Below are positions 42,449-50,913 of a DNA stretch of 64,000 nt, in pieces. Positions within the stretch are counted from its first letter, which is position 1. Each line of letters opens with the position of its first letter. Position numbers and translations under genes: made by a program. This DNA comes from Acidimicrobiales bacterium (GTDB taxonomy: Bacteria > Actinomycetota > Acidimicrobiia > Acidimicrobiales > Aldehydirespiratoraceae): positions 1 through 64,000 of the forward strand of contig JAQWLJ010000011.1 in NCBI GenBank assembly GCA_029247365.1, read 5' to 3'. Under the pieces are notes generated by a model. That model saw only the letters and a program-made list of their open reading frames with translations, did no database searches and was not told where the DNA came from.

Positions 42449-43273
42449 ATGGGCGCCCTCTTCGGTCTGATGGCTGCGATGTCGATCAGCACGACCGAGT
42501 TCTTCTGCCGGCGGGTCGCCAACGAGGTCGGTCCAATCGTTGCGGCATCGGTCACCAGCCTGCTCGCCGCAGTCACCGCGCTCGTCATCGCAGTTGTCAC
42601 CGACGGCTCGGCGGTCACCCGTGACCTACTCCTCGGTGCCGCCTCAGGTCTCGGTTTCGGCGTCGGCATGTCGACGTACCTCCAGGGCGTCCGGGTCTCA
42701 TCATCGGCCGTGGTCGGGCCCACATCGGCCGCGCTCACCGCACTCATCCCGTTCACGTACGCAGCTGTGGCCGAAGAAGCACCGGCTGCACTCGGCTATC
42801 TGGGAGCCGGACTCGCCATCACAGGGCTCATGTTCGTCACGATCGGAGGTTCAGCCGCAACAAACGTCACTGCGGGTCTGCCGTTCGGGACCATGTCCGG
42901 GCTCGGCTACGGCCTCGGCACACTGGCGTTGATCAAGGTCGGCGATGACTCCGGAAGTTGGCCGATCGTCATACAGCGCATCACTGCGTTCGGCGCTATC
43001 GCCACCTTCGCCCTCACTCGGAAGCGCCCGATCCTCCCACCGCGTCAGTACGCGCCGGCCGCGCTCGGTGCTGGCCTGTTCGCCGGACTTAGTTCGGTCC
43101 TTGGGCTGATCGGTCTGTCTGCGAACGCTGCAGCTGCGTCGGTAACGATCACGCTCTTCCCGGCCGGTAGCGTGCTCATAGGCCGCGTGCTGTTTCGCGA
43201 TGCCGTGACTCGCGCTCAGGTGGTCGGGCTTGCCATCGTGATCGCAGGCACGATCGCCATCGTGATGAGCTAG
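42449..43273 (+). CDS. EamA/DMT-family transporter
   Basis: 274 residues with ten predicted membrane helices in two repeats. It begins 3 bp after the dihydropyrimidinase stop, so it is probably the exporter or importer partner of that enzyme. Its last 4 bases overlap the end of the convergent yqeC gene. It resembles the transporter at 21808-22641. The substrate is unknown. Confidence 0.85.
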   Translation: MGALFGLMAAMSISTTEFFCRRVANEVGPIVAASVTSLLAAVTALVIAVVTDGSAVTRDLLLGAASGLGFGVGMSTYLQGVRVSSSAVVGPTSAALTALIPFTYAAVAEEAPAALGYLGAGLAITGLMFVTIGGSAATNVTAGLPFGTMSGLGYGLGTLALIKVGDDSGSWPIVIQRITAFGAIATFALTRKRPILPPRQYAPAALGAGLFAGLSSVLGLIGLSANAAAASVTITLFPAGSVLIGRVLFRDAVTRAQVVGLAIVIAGTIAIVMS

Positions 43274-43992
43274 GGCGAGTCAGGCAAGCGGTCTGCGGGA
43301 AGATCGGCTACCGCCGTGAGCGGCACTGCGCCGAGCAGCCGACGGAGCTCGTCAACCAGGCTGCCGTCGGCGTCGGTCACTCGGTTCAGGAGCACAGAGA
43401 ACCTGGCGCCGGCCGGCACGTCTTTTCGGGACCCAGCCGGCGAAAGAAGCACCCGGGCCAGCCGCTCGGGGCTGAGCTCATCGACCTCGCGGCAGCCGGC
43501 GAGCGCCGCAACCCGCTCTGGACGCTGACAGCCCTCGAGAATCGGTACGCCAACTGCAGCCATGCCAACACAGGCGACGACATGCGTTGATGCCAACGGA
43601 ATCACCGGCTCATAGTCGCGAGGTGCCTTGAACGGCATGCGCCGTGAGCCGTCGGCCTCGACCGCAACGGTGTCGGCAAATGCCCCCCAACGGTCACACG
43701 TCTGCGGGGTAACCCCAACTGCACGGTGGTCATCAACATGCTGCCATGCGATCACCCATCCGTGATCGTCGAGGGCCCGAGCAAGCTCAGCATCGCCAGG
43801 GTCGAGCAGGACGGGACGGCCACCGGTTCGCTCCACCCCCATCTTCGTCGTGGTGGTAATGACGGTGCGGCCCTGACGGTAACGGCCAAGCGCGAACAAC
43901 GCCGTTGTCTTGCCGCCACCGCCGACGAACGAAACGAGCGCCTGAGGGCCGAGCTCAAGGGCTTCGCCGAGCGTCTCCCATCCGATGGTCAT
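43270..43992 (-). CDS. yqeC: YqeC, accessory protein for selenium-dependent molybdenum hydroxylases
   Basis: 240 residues. The family blocks are all present: P-loop-like FVGGGGKTTALFAL (22-35), TTTTKMGVER (46-55), VEADGSRRMPFKAPRDYEPV (111-130) and THVVACVGMAAVG (136-148). YqeC is required in bacteria that insert selenium as a labile cofactor into xanthine-dehydrogenase-like enzymes. No such hydroxylase or selD is in the window. The ATG at 43992 fits the family start. It lies next to a dihydropyrimidinase and 20 kb from the selenoprotein gene. Confidence 0.8.
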   Translation of the reverse strand: MTIGWETLGEALELGPQALVSFVGGGGKTTALFALGRYRQGRTVITTTTKMGVERTGGRPVLLDPGDAELARALDDHGWVIAWQHVDDHRAVGVTPQTCDRWGAFADTVAVEADGSRRMPFKAPRDYEPVIPLASTHVVACVGMAAVGVPILEGCQRPERVAALAGCREVDELSPERLARVLLSPAGSRKDVPAGARFSVLLNRVTDADGSLVDELRRLLGAVPLTAVADLPADRLPDSP

Positions 43993-44144
43993 GACCCGAA
44001 CGTAGCCAGGAAACAGGCACCAGTCGCGCCTGCGGATCGCCCGGTCCTCGAGCCGAACCCAGACCGCCTCGCTCGCCTGTCGCTCCCTTCGCAACCTCGG
44101 CGCGGACCCGGCACGAACCTTTGCGGCGTTAGCCTTTCTTCTTC

Positions 44145-45035
44145 GTGAAGCAGCTCCAAGTCCTCTCCGCCGTCTGCGCCCTTGTGGTGCTGGTTCTTCT
44201 CGCCACCTCGTGCGGCTCTGACAGCGGTTCCGATGGCACCGTGATCGCCTCCATCAACGGGCGCGAGCTCACCCGCGGCCAGCTCGACGATCTGCTCCCC
44301 GACGGTGACAACACCGTCGATACACGCATCGCGTCGACGGTGAGCGAGTGGCTCCTCGCTCAGGTCGTCGAGTTCGAGCTCCAACAACGGGGCTTCGCTC
44401 CCACCGCCGAGGAGCGCTCCGACAGCATCGAGCTCGTCGAACTTCGGGGGATCGGCCGAAACGACACCGAGCAAGATCTGCTTGCCAACTCGTACGCGTT
44501 GAGCCTGGCGGCCGGCCGTTGGTCGATCGAGGAGCTCGAGACCCTCGACGGCCCAGAGCCGCCTATGTATCTGTGCTCCAACCACATCCTCCTCAACGAA
44601 CTCGGCGAGGCCGAAGCCGCACTCGAACGTTTCAACGACGGTGAGGATTTCGCCGAGCTCGCGATCGAGCTCTCGACCGGGCCATCGGGCCCGAACGGCG
44701 GTGATCTTGGCTGTGTTCTCGAGGGCCAGTTCGTACAGCCGTTCGAGGAGGCCGCCTTCGCGGCCGAGTCTGGCGACGTGATCGGCCCGGTTGAGACCGC
44801 GTTCGGGTTCCACATCATCCAGATCGAGTCGGTCGGTCCGGCCACCGAAGAGAACCACCCCTCGGCCGATCCCGTCGAGATTGCGCAGCTCATGCTGCAG
44901 GCCCGCCGGTTCCAAGAGGCTGGGCTGATCGGGATGCTCGAAGCATCCGCCATCGACAACTTCGGCGCCGACGCGTCCGTGGACTCGTCAATCGGAACGC
45001 TCGACTCGCTGACGCTACAGATCAGCGTCGGATAG
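44145..45035 (+). CDS. Lipoprotein with PpiC-type peptidyl-prolyl isomerase domain
   Basis: 296 residues. The signal peptide ends in the lipobox LATSC with C23, so the protein is anchored outside the membrane. An N-terminal SurA-like helical part precedes the parvulin domain at about 145-230 (CSNHILL, DFAELAIELSTGPSG, GGDLGCVLEGQF, AAESGDVIGPVETAFGFHII). It acts as a folding catalyst or chaperone for exported proteins, like PrsA. The start is GTG with TAGCCT nine bases upstream. Confidence 0.85.
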   Translation: MKQLQVLSAVCALVVLVLLATSCGSDSGSDGTVIASINGRELTRGQLDDLLPDGDNTVDTRIASTVSEWLLAQVVEFELQQRGFAPTAEERSDSIELVELRGIGRNDTEQDLLANSYALSLAAGRWSIEELETLDGPEPPMYLCSNHILLNELGEAEAALERFNDGEDFAELAIELSTGPSGPNGGDLGCVLEGQFVQPFEEAAFAAESGDVIGPVETAFGFHIIQIESVGPATEENHPSADPVEIAQLMLQARRFQEAGLIGMLEASAIDNFGADASVDSSIGTLDSLTLQISVG

Positions 45036-45059
45036 CCAGAGCCCGGCTGCGGCTCGGTC

Positions 45060-45065
45060 TACGGT
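45060..45065 (+). promoter_or_regulatory. -10 box (TACGGT) of the MOSC gene, leaderless type
   Basis: TACGGT lies seven bases before the ATG at 45073. A GTG at 45064 overlaps the box and is therefore not a likely start. Confidence 0.45.
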
Positions 45066-45072
45066 GACCTCA

Positions 45073-45777
45073 ATGCAGGTGCTTCAGATCTGGCGATATC
45101 CGATTAAGTCGGTCGGCGGCGAACACCTGGAGGCGGCGACCATCGGCAACCTCGGTGTTGCTGGCGATCGGGGCTGGGGTCTCGTCGACGAATCGACCGG
45201 TTATGTCCTCACTGCGCGGCGCGAACCGAAGCTGCTGATGGCGACCTGCCGTCTTCTTGAGGGTGCACCGGTCACCACGACCGACGCTGGCGACCGGTTG
45301 CGCTCCTCTGCTGACTGGAGCGGGTGGCTCGGTCGGTCCGTTCGTCTCGAGAAGGCCAGCAACATCGGCGGGACCTACGAGAACCCACTCGACATCGAGA
45401 ACGAGGCCAACTGGATGTCGTGGCAGGGTCCGGCCGACGCGTGGCACGACAGCGCTCAGTCTCGCATCAGCCTCGTCAGCACCGGCTCGCTCGGCGACTG
45501 GGACGCCCGTCGGTTCCGCGCCAACATCGTGGTCGAGGGCGACGGTGAGGACGAGTTCATCGGATCGTCGATCCGGATCGGCGACGAAGTGGAGGCGACC
45601 GTGATGAAAGGCATCGATCGGTGCGTGATGGTCACCCGGCCGCAGCCCGGACTCGAGCGCAACCTCAGCGTGCTGCGCACCATCACCAAACGCCCAAACG
45701 GCACCTTCTGTATCGGAGCGCTCATTGACCGGGGTGGAACCATCATGGTGGGAGATCGAGTCGACGCAAGCTCATGA
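45073..45777 (+). CDS. MOSC-domain protein with N-terminal beta-barrel
   Basis: 234 residues. The N-terminus MQVLQIWRYPIKSVGGEHLE is the MOSC N-terminal domain, and the MOSC domain proper includes RRFRANIVVEG and the conserved cysteine in GIDRCVMVTRPQP. Such proteins, like the mARC/YcbX group, bind molybdenum cofactor and reduce N-hydroxylated compounds. It overlaps the PPTase gene by 4 bases (ATGA). Confidence 0.85.
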   Translation: MQVLQIWRYPIKSVGGEHLEAATIGNLGVAGDRGWGLVDESTGYVLTARREPKLLMATCRLLEGAPVTTTDAGDRLRSSADWSGWLGRSVRLEKASNIGGTYENPLDIENEANWMSWQGPADAWHDSAQSRISLVSTGSLGDWDARRFRANIVVEGDGEDEFIGSSIRIGDEVEATVMKGIDRCVMVTRPQPGLERNLSVLRTITKRPNGTFCIGALIDRGGTIMVGDRVDASS

Positions 45778-46469
45778 CCGTCATCGACCTTGCGCTTGCG
45801 GTTCCGCCGCAGTCTGCGTATCGAGTCGAGCAACTCTCCCTGATCGTCGACGACAGCGAGCGCAACCGCGCCGCCCGCTTCCACCACAACGATGACCGGT
45901 CTCTGTACATCACCGCCCATGCGCTGGCGCGTCTCGCACTCACACGACGTCGGCCACGTATCGCTCCGTCGGACTGGCGCTTCTCGAATGGACCCTGGGG
46001 CAGGCCCCATCCAGTCAACATCGAGACGGGCAAACTCCAGTTCAACCGCTCGCACACACGGGGAATGACGGCCGTTGCGGTCGCCGAGGAGGTGGACGTC
46101 GGTGTCGACGTGAAATGGACCCGCCCCGACGACTGGATCTATGAAACCGCCACGACCGTGTTTTCCTCCGCTGAGGTCGACTCCCTCTTGACCCTCGACG
46201 AGGAGGAGCGCCGCGATCGCTTCTTCCTCTACTGGACGTTGAAGGAGAGCTACATCAAAGCCCGTGGGATGGGGGTGTCGCTTCCACTGACGCGCATCTC
46301 CTTTGCGCGCACGGTCGGCGAAGACGCGGTACTCGACCTCGGCCCATCGTTGGAGGACGACGCGGCCTCGTGGGCGTTCGCAACCTTTCGACCGGCACCC
46401 GAAGTACGCGGCGCCATCGCCGTACGGACCCCGTCACTCAACATGGAGGTCTCATGGCCCGACGTCTAA
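45774..46469 (+). CDS. Sfp-type 4'-phosphopantetheinyl transferase
   Basis: 231 residues, transfers the CoA arm to carrier proteins of fatty-acid, polyketide or peptide synthases. The conserved NRSHTRGM (91-98), GVDVKWTRP (110-118) and FFLYWTLKESYIKARGMG (150-167) blocks are present. In the metal motif (G-I/V-D-x-E) the glutamate is K114, an unusual change at a magnesium ligand; D112 and E158 are kept. No carrier-protein synthase is nearby. It is coupled to the MOSC gene by ATGA. Confidence 0.82.
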   Translation: MTVIDLALAVPPQSAYRVEQLSLIVDDSERNRAARFHHNDDRSLYITAHALARLALTRRRPRIAPSDWRFSNGPWGRPHPVNIETGKLQFNRSHTRGMTAVAVAEEVDVGVDVKWTRPDDWIYETATTVFSSAEVDSLLTLDEEERRDRFFLYWTLKESYIKARGMGVSLPLTRISFARTVGEDAVLDLGPSLEDDAASWAFATFRPAPEVRGAIAVRTPSLNMEVSWPDV

Positions 46470-47056
46470 CGATCGCGCTGCTGGGCACGTTGGGGTTGCT
46501 TGCGGCTGCGTGTGGCGACGATGCGTTGTCGACTGAAGAGGTCGAAGCGATCGACAGGCTGGTCGATGCTGCGCTGACCGTTGACGAGAAACGGTGCATC
46601 CTTGGCGGCATCGACAGGCTTGGGATCCCCGTGTCACAAATCGCCGCCGACGAACTGACCGCCGATCAGGATGGTGAGGTCCTCGCCGCCACCCTCGAAT
46701 GTGTCGAAGACCTCGCCACAATCGAAAGCTTTATTGACTCCTTCATTGCCGGCGCCGCCGAAGAAGGCACTGAACTCAGCCGCAACGAAGCCCGGTGCGC
46801 GATTCGGGCTCTCGAAGCCGAAGACCAGGGCGCAGCAATCCACGCCTGCCTCGGCGACCGGGCCAGCGACGGCGACTTCGGCGATGATCCAGTGCTCGAC
46901 TTGCTCGCCGAACAGTGCCGGCGGGGCAACGACCAGGCCTGCGATGAACTCCACGTCACGAGCCCCATCGGCAGCGAGTACGAGGCCTACGGCCGCACCT
47001 GCGGTGGACGTGCCCCCGAGGGTGCCGAGCCGAGTTGCTTCGATGAACTCGACTGA
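46454..47056 (+). CDS. Secreted lipoprotein of unknown function
   Basis: 200 residues. The signal peptide MARRLTIALLGTLGLLAAAC gives a lipobox with C20. The mature protein is acidic and has eight or more cysteines (for example DEKRCILGG, LECVED, EARCAIRAL, IHACLGD, AEQCRRG, YGRTCGGRAP), suggesting disulfide-linked helical repeats. GGAGG before the ATG gives a ribosome-binding site although the gene overlaps the PPTase by 16 bases. I do not recognise the family. Confidence 0.7.
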   Translation: MARRLTIALLGTLGLLAAACGDDALSTEEVEAIDRLVDAALTVDEKRCILGGIDRLGIPVSQIAADELTADQDGEVLAATLECVEDLATIESFIDSFIAGAAEEGTELSRNEARCAIRALEAEDQGAAIHACLGDRASDGDFGDDPVLDLLAEQCRRGNDQACDELHVTSPIGSEYEAYGRTCGGRAPEGAEPSCFDELD

Positions 47057-47074
47057 GGCGCGAGTACGTCGAGA

Positions 47075-47617
47075 TCAGTCCTTGGGCGGGCGATAGAAGG
47101 TGGCGAGCTGCGCCAATGCGGCACCGACACCACCGATGGCCGCAATCAGCAAGCCGGTCCAACCGTCGAGGTCTTCAATGATCCCAAGTCGGTAGTCGAG
47201 GCTGTACTGGCCGGCGCCACTCGTGGCGACACCAACAACGAGGACCGCATAGATGACGTTCAGCTCGATGCCGTCGTTGACGCTCATGAAGCCGTTCTTC
47301 CAATGCACGGTGTAGCCGGCCACGGTCATGAGCGCGACGATCGCCATTGCGGCAAAGGGGGTGAGCAAACCGGCCGCAAGCAGCAGACCGGCGCCGACCT
47401 CGGTGCTCGCCGCCAGGTAGGCATTGAGCTTGCCGGGGCGCATACCCATCGAGTCGAACCAGCGAGCGGTACCGGCGATCTTCCCACCCTTGAGGAACTT
47501 CTGATAGCCGTGGGCGGCAACTGAAATACCGGCGAAGACCCGGACGACAAGCATGCCGATGCTCACCGCATCGGGGTGGGCGACGTAGCTGTCGGTGGCA
47601 AGAATCGTTGTGAGCAT
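47075..47617 (-). CDS. DoxX-family membrane protein
   Basis: 180 residues with four membrane helices. The first-helix motif RVFAGISVAAHGYQKFLKGG is typical of DoxX, followed by EVGAGLLLAAGLLTPFAAMA. DoxX-like proteins are linked to redox homeostasis at the membrane. AAAGGGAG six bases before the ATG at 47617 is a strong ribosome-binding site. It is convergent with the lipoprotein gene and divergent from the thiolase-like gene. Confidence 0.82.
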   Translation of the reverse strand: MLTTILATDSYVAHPDAVSIGMLVVRVFAGISVAAHGYQKFLKGGKIAGTARWFDSMGMRPGKLNAYLAASTEVGAGLLLAAGLLTPFAAMAIVALMTVAGYTVHWKNGFMSVNDGIELNVIYAVLVVGVATSGAGQYSLDYRLGIIEDLDGWTGLLIAAIGGVGAALAQLATFYRPPKD

Positions 47618-47660
47618 GTGGACTCCCTTTCCGGGCGCGCATTGTAGGAGACTCACCACC

Positions 47661-48761
47661 GTGACCCTCCCAATCACTGCGGCCGTGCGCAGCCCGTTTG
47701 CCGAAGCCGACGGCGTGCTCGCAAGGTGGCACCCGGTCGATCTTGCGGCAGTCGTGATGGACGCCGCCCTTGCGGCAGCCGGTATTGACGCCAACACCGT
47801 CGATCTCGTCGTGGCCGGTTGCACCGAACCGGTTGGGGCTCAAGGGGCGAACGCGGCCCATGCCTGCGCACTTGCCGCAGGCTGGCCGCCATCGATCCCG
47901 GGCCTCGTGGTCGATGCCGAGACCGCATCGGGATTCGCGGCGCTGGTGGTAGCCCACGATGCCCTCGCAGCCGGACGAGCGCGCACTGCCGTCGTCGTCG
48001 GCCTCAATAGCGCATCGGTGGTCCAGCCGGGGGCAGGTGCGCTTGGCCGGATCTACGGCCGACCCTGGGGACCTTCAGTCGAACAGCGATACGCCCAGTC
48101 CGGTGGCCTGCTCCCACCAATCACCGCCGCCGACCGACTCGCTCTCGCCCGAGGAATAACCCAAGCGCAGCAGGACGAGTGGGGCCTGCGATCACTCGAC
48201 CGCCGCGTTGCCCCCCCAGCCGCGCTGGTCACGGTTGGCGCCCGTCCTGGTGAGTCGGTGGCCGTGCAGCGCGACACCCCGATCTCCGACGACGCGCATC
48301 GCCAGATCCCGGTCGACGAGTTGGAGCCGATCTTTGATCCAAACGGCACCACGACAGCCGCCAGCTTTGCACCTGCGGCCGACGGGGTGGCCGTCATAGT
48401 GCTGTCGACGGCGGCGGCCGAACCGCTCGGCGTACTCGAGTCGGCATCGCTGGGTGCCGGTGATCCGAACGACCCGCTCGGCGGTCTCGACATCGTTAGA
48501 GGAGCGGCGCCGTTGCCGGCCAGTGGCTGGATGATCGCTGAACCATCCGCTTCCACGACGCTGCTTGCGCTCCAGGAACTCAAAATCGACAAGTCGCTGG
48601 TCAACCAGCACGGTGGCACGATCGCCGTTGGCGACGCTGCCGCCGCAGAGGATCTGCGCCTCATCATCGATGGTCTGCACGCCGCCGAGGCGGGCGCCCA
48701 GGGCGCCGCACTTCGCTGCGGCGGTGGAGCCGCGGGTATCTCCCACTGGCGGCGCTCGTAG
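47661..48761 (+). CDS. Thiolase-fold protein lacking catalytic residues
   Basis: 366 residues aligning along the full thiolase family. The active-site cysteine position is T89 (VVDAETASGFAAL where active thiolases have C-x-S-G); the NEAFA block is replaced by AEPSAS, and GHP by GDA (VNQHGGTIAVGDAAAA). Only the C-terminal CGGG cysteine (ALRCGGGAAG) remains. Claisen condensation by the normal mechanism is therefore unlikely. It may be a structural subunit, a ligand-binding protein or an enzyme with another chemistry. AGGAG lies ten bases before the GTG. Confidence 0.8.
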   Translation: MTLPITAAVRSPFAEADGVLARWHPVDLAAVVMDAALAAAGIDANTVDLVVAGCTEPVGAQGANAAHACALAAGWPPSIPGLVVDAETASGFAALVVAHDALAAGRARTAVVVGLNSASVVQPGAGALGRIYGRPWGPSVEQRYAQSGGLLPPITAADRLALARGITQAQQDEWGLRSLDRRVAPPAALVTVGARPGESVAVQRDTPISDDAHRQIPVDELEPIFDPNGTTTAASFAPAADGVAVIVLSTAAAEPLGVLESASLGAGDPNDPLGGLDIVRGAAPLPASGWMIAEPSASTTLLALQELKIDKSLVNQHGGTIAVGDAAAAEDLRLIIDGLHAAEAGAQGAALRCGGGAAGISHWRRS

Positions 48762-48770
48762 GCTGACACC

Positions 48771-49040
48771 GTGCAACTGTTCGGTTACGGCGTGCTCAAT
48801 ATCCTGGTGGCGATCGGCGGGTTCTACGTGATCATGCGTGTGGGGATGACGATGCTCGGTGCCATGGGGCAGCCGATTCCCGAACCACCCCCTGCGGGTG
48901 AGCTGCGCAAGGTCAAGATCATGTATCGCTGCGCGATCTGCGGTGCCGAGGTTCGAATGACGATCGCCCCACACGAGGATCCCGAGCCACCGCGACACTG
49001 CCTTGAGGACATGGATCTCGTCGCTCCCATCGAGGATTGA
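48771..49040 (+). CDS. Small membrane-anchored zinc-ribbon-like protein
   Basis: 89 residues. One membrane helix (about 5-28) is followed by a proline-rich linker (QPIPEPPPAGE) and a soluble end with CAIC and HC (MYRCAICGAEVRMTIAP, RHCLED). The cysteines could bind zinc. It begins at a GTG 9 bp after the thiolase-like stop. Similar small proteins precede crgA-like loci in some actinobacteria, but I cannot name a function. Confidence 0.6.
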   Translation: MQLFGYGVLNILVAIGGFYVIMRVGMTMLGAMGQPIPEPPPAGELRKVKIMYRCAICGAEVRMTIAPHEDPEPPRHCLEDMDLVAPIED

Positions 49041-49053
49041 GCTTTCCACAGCC

Positions 49054-49062
49054 TGTGGATAA
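49054..49062 (-). promoter_or_regulatory. DnaA-box consensus (TTATCCACA) upstream of crgA
   Basis: The minus strand reads the perfect DnaA box TTATCCACA. A partial inverted copy, TTTCCACA (49043-49050), faces it three bases away. A single box may be chance, but the pair lies just upstream of a cell-division gene. Confidence 0.4.
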
Positions 49063-49073
49063 GCATGGGGAGA

Positions 49074-49091
49074 AATCACACGCATGTGATT
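49074..49091. promoter_or_regulatory. 18-bp inverted repeat upstream of crgA
   Basis: AATCACA-CGCA-TGTGATT has perfect 7-bp arms. Its centre is about 58 bases before the predicted crgA transcription start, a position suited to a regulator. The orientation is opposite to a CRP half-site pair (TGTGA..TCACA). Confidence 0.5.
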
Positions 49092-49127
49092 CGACGTCCT
49101 TGGTTCCCGACCTCGTCGAGATGCGCC

Positions 49128-49133
49128 TATCCT
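49128..49133 (+). promoter_or_regulatory. -10 box (TATCCT) of crgA, leaderless type
   Basis: TATCCT lies seven bases before the ATG at 49141, with no ribosome-binding site between. Confidence 0.5.
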
Positions 49134-49140
49134 CAGCGCC

Positions 49141-49431
49141 ATGTCCGAGCAGAAGCCAACGAAGCGTCGAGTGTCCGGTGGCCGCGTAACCCCGAAGGGC
49201 ACCCGTCCCGAGGGTTACACCTCCGAGACGTTCAGCCACACCGGACTCGATGAACAGAGGGAATCATCCCCCACCTGGGTGCCAGTTCTGATGTTTAGCC
49301 TGCTTGGCCTCGGCATCGCCACGATCCTGCTCAACTACGTTGGGTCGATCTGGGACACCAACAACGGCATCCTCCTGCTCGGCCTCGGCATGATCCTTGG
49401 CGGCATCATCACCGCCACCGAGTACCGATAA
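49141..49431 (+). CDS. crgA: Cell division protein CrgA
   Basis: 96 residues: a basic N-terminal tail (KPTKRRVSGGRVTPKGTRPE), two membrane helices (about 46-66 and 76-91) and the conserved WVPVLMFSLLGLGIATILLN segment. CrgA is an actinobacterial divisome protein that interacts with FtsZ, FtsQ, FtsI and FtsW. It supports the taxonomic placement. A dyad and a DnaA box precede its promoter. It converges with dcd 16 bp downstream. Confidence 0.92.
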   Translation: MSEQKPTKRRVSGGRVTPKGTRPEGYTSETFSHTGLDEQRESSPTWVPVLMFSLLGLGIATILLNYVGSIWDTNNGILLLGLGMILGGIITATEYR

Positions 49432-49447
49432 CGGCCCTCGTCCAGCG

Positions 49448-50011
49448 CTAGTCGAAGTTCTCCCAGTAGCGGCTCGGCATCGGGCCCTGCTGATACTTGT
49501 ACTTCGATTTCAACGCGCCTGAACCGTAGGGCGTCTCGGCTGGCGTGGTCATCTGCTGGAACGAAATCTGGCCGATCTTCATACCGGGATAGAGGGTGAT
49601 CGGCAGGTTCGCGACATTGCTCAACTCGAGCGTCAACTGCCCATCGAAGCCGGCATCGACGAAACCCGCAGTGGAGTGGATCAGCAGGCCGAGGCGTCCG
49701 AGCGATGACTTGCCCTCGAGCCGAGCGACTAGGTCGTCGGGCACAGCAACGCGCTCGAGCGTCGACCCGAGCACGAACTCGCCCGGATGCAGGATGAACG
49801 GATCGTCTCCTGCGGTCTCGACCAACTCGGTCAGCTCCTCGAGGTTCTGCTTCACATCGATGTGACCCATCGTGTGGTTCTTAAACACCCGAAAAAAGCG
49901 GTCGAGCCGCAGGTCGACCGATGACGGCTGCAAGCTGTTCGGCCCGAGCGGCTCGATAACGATTTTGCCAGCATCGAGCTGCTCACGGATGGTGCGGTCG
50001 GAAAGGATCAC
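49448..50011 (-). CDS. dcd: dCTP deaminase
   Basis: 187 residues. The signature [20 protein letters not shown] (100-119) and [12 protein letters not shown] with the catalytic E129 are intact. It deaminates dCTP, and actinobacterial enzymes are often bifunctional and release dUMP directly. Its ATG overlaps the tdk stop as ATGA, so dcd and tdk form a thymidylate-supply operon. Confidence 0.93.
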   Translation of the reverse strand: MILSDRTIREQLDAGKIVIEPLGPNSLQPSSVDLRLDRFFRVFKNHTMGHIDVKQNLEELTELVETAGDDPFILHPGEFVLGSTLERVAVPDDLVARLEGKSSLGRLGLLIHSTAGFVDAGFDGQLTLELSNVANLPITLYPGMKIGQISFQQMTTPAETPYGSGALKSKYKYQQGPMPSRYWENFD

Positions 50012-50760
50012 GCGTTGTCTCCAGCGGGATGGGTGGCATGGACTTGGGTTGCATGGAGCGGCATCGGAACGGCATCGGGATCAACCTCAACCGGGCCACT
50101 GCGATCGGGGCGATCAGCAGGCCGGGCGACATCATCGTCGAGAAGTTCGAGCTGGTCACCTCGAGCAGCGCGTGCACCTTCCATCCAGTGCGCACGGCAC
50201 AGCAGGTCGTAGAAGACCTCACCGGCAGTGGGGCTGCTCGTGTCGCCGACGACCACCGTGGCGCCACTGATGACCTGGACCCCGTCAACGAACCGGGCAT
50301 TGTGGGTGGCCCGGGCCCCGCACCAGCATCGGGCCTCGACCTGAATCTCGGTGCGGTTGTCGGCCAGTTCCATCAGGCGGGCAGAGCCCGGGAACATCAC
50401 ACCCTGAAACGTCGTGAGTAGACCGAAGGCGTAGACGTCGACCCCAAGGTCGTCAACCACTCGAGCGAGTTGGTCGCACTGCGCCGGATCATAGAACTGA
50501 GCTTCATCACAGATCACCGCATTCAGGTGGCCGAGTGACCCCACCCGTTGGCGGACCAACTCGAAGAGGTCGGAACCCGGCTCAACGATCTCGGCGTCGG
50601 CCGACACACCCAAGCGGCTCGACACGCGCCCTTCGGTCCGATCGAGCTGGGTCATCAGGAGTGTGGTGAGCCCGCGAGCGCGCAGGTTGTGGTGGATCTG
50701 CAGGGCCTGCGTTGACTTGCCTGATCCCATCGTGCCGAAGGTGAAGCGCAGTTTGGCCAT
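50008..50760 (-). CDS. tdk: Thymidine kinase (type II)
   Basis: 250 residues. Walker [10 protein letters not shown] (9-17), the DEAQF motif (about 85-89) and the lasso/zinc region [13 protein letters not shown] are visible. It phosphorylates thymidine. The C-terminus is extended by about 40 acidic/proline-rich residues beyond the family core. It is translated upstream of, and coupled to, dcd. TAGGGT lies eight bases before the ATG. Confidence 0.92.
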   Translation of the reverse strand: MAKLRFTFGTMGSGKSTQALQIHHNLRARGLTTLLMTQLDRTEGRVSSRLGVSADAEIVEPGSDLFELVRQRVGSLGHLNAVICDEAQFYDPAQCDQLARVVDDLGVDVYAFGLLTTFQGVMFPGSARLMELADNRTEIQVEARCWCGARATHNARFVDGVQVISGATVVVGDTSSPTAGEVFYDLLCRAHWMEGARAARGDQLELLDDDVARPADRPDRSGPVEVDPDAVPMPLHATQVHATHPAGDNA

Positions 50761-50768
50761 CGCTCTGG

Positions 50769-50774
50769 ACCCTA
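50769..50774 (-). promoter_or_regulatory. -10 box (TAGGGT) of tdk-dcd
   Basis: TAGGGT on the minus strand lies eight bases before the tdk ATG, giving a transcript with almost no leader. Confidence 0.42.
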
Positions 50775-50913
50775 CTAACGCTCCGTGGTCGCCGCCGCCC
50801 CAGGTTTTCCCCAGAAGTACCGATCGATAGGTCGACAGCGCAGCTGGGGAACCCGACCCTGATCACTGCGGCAGTGTGCTGAACCGACCCTCCCGCTACG
50901 ATCGGCCGCTTCT

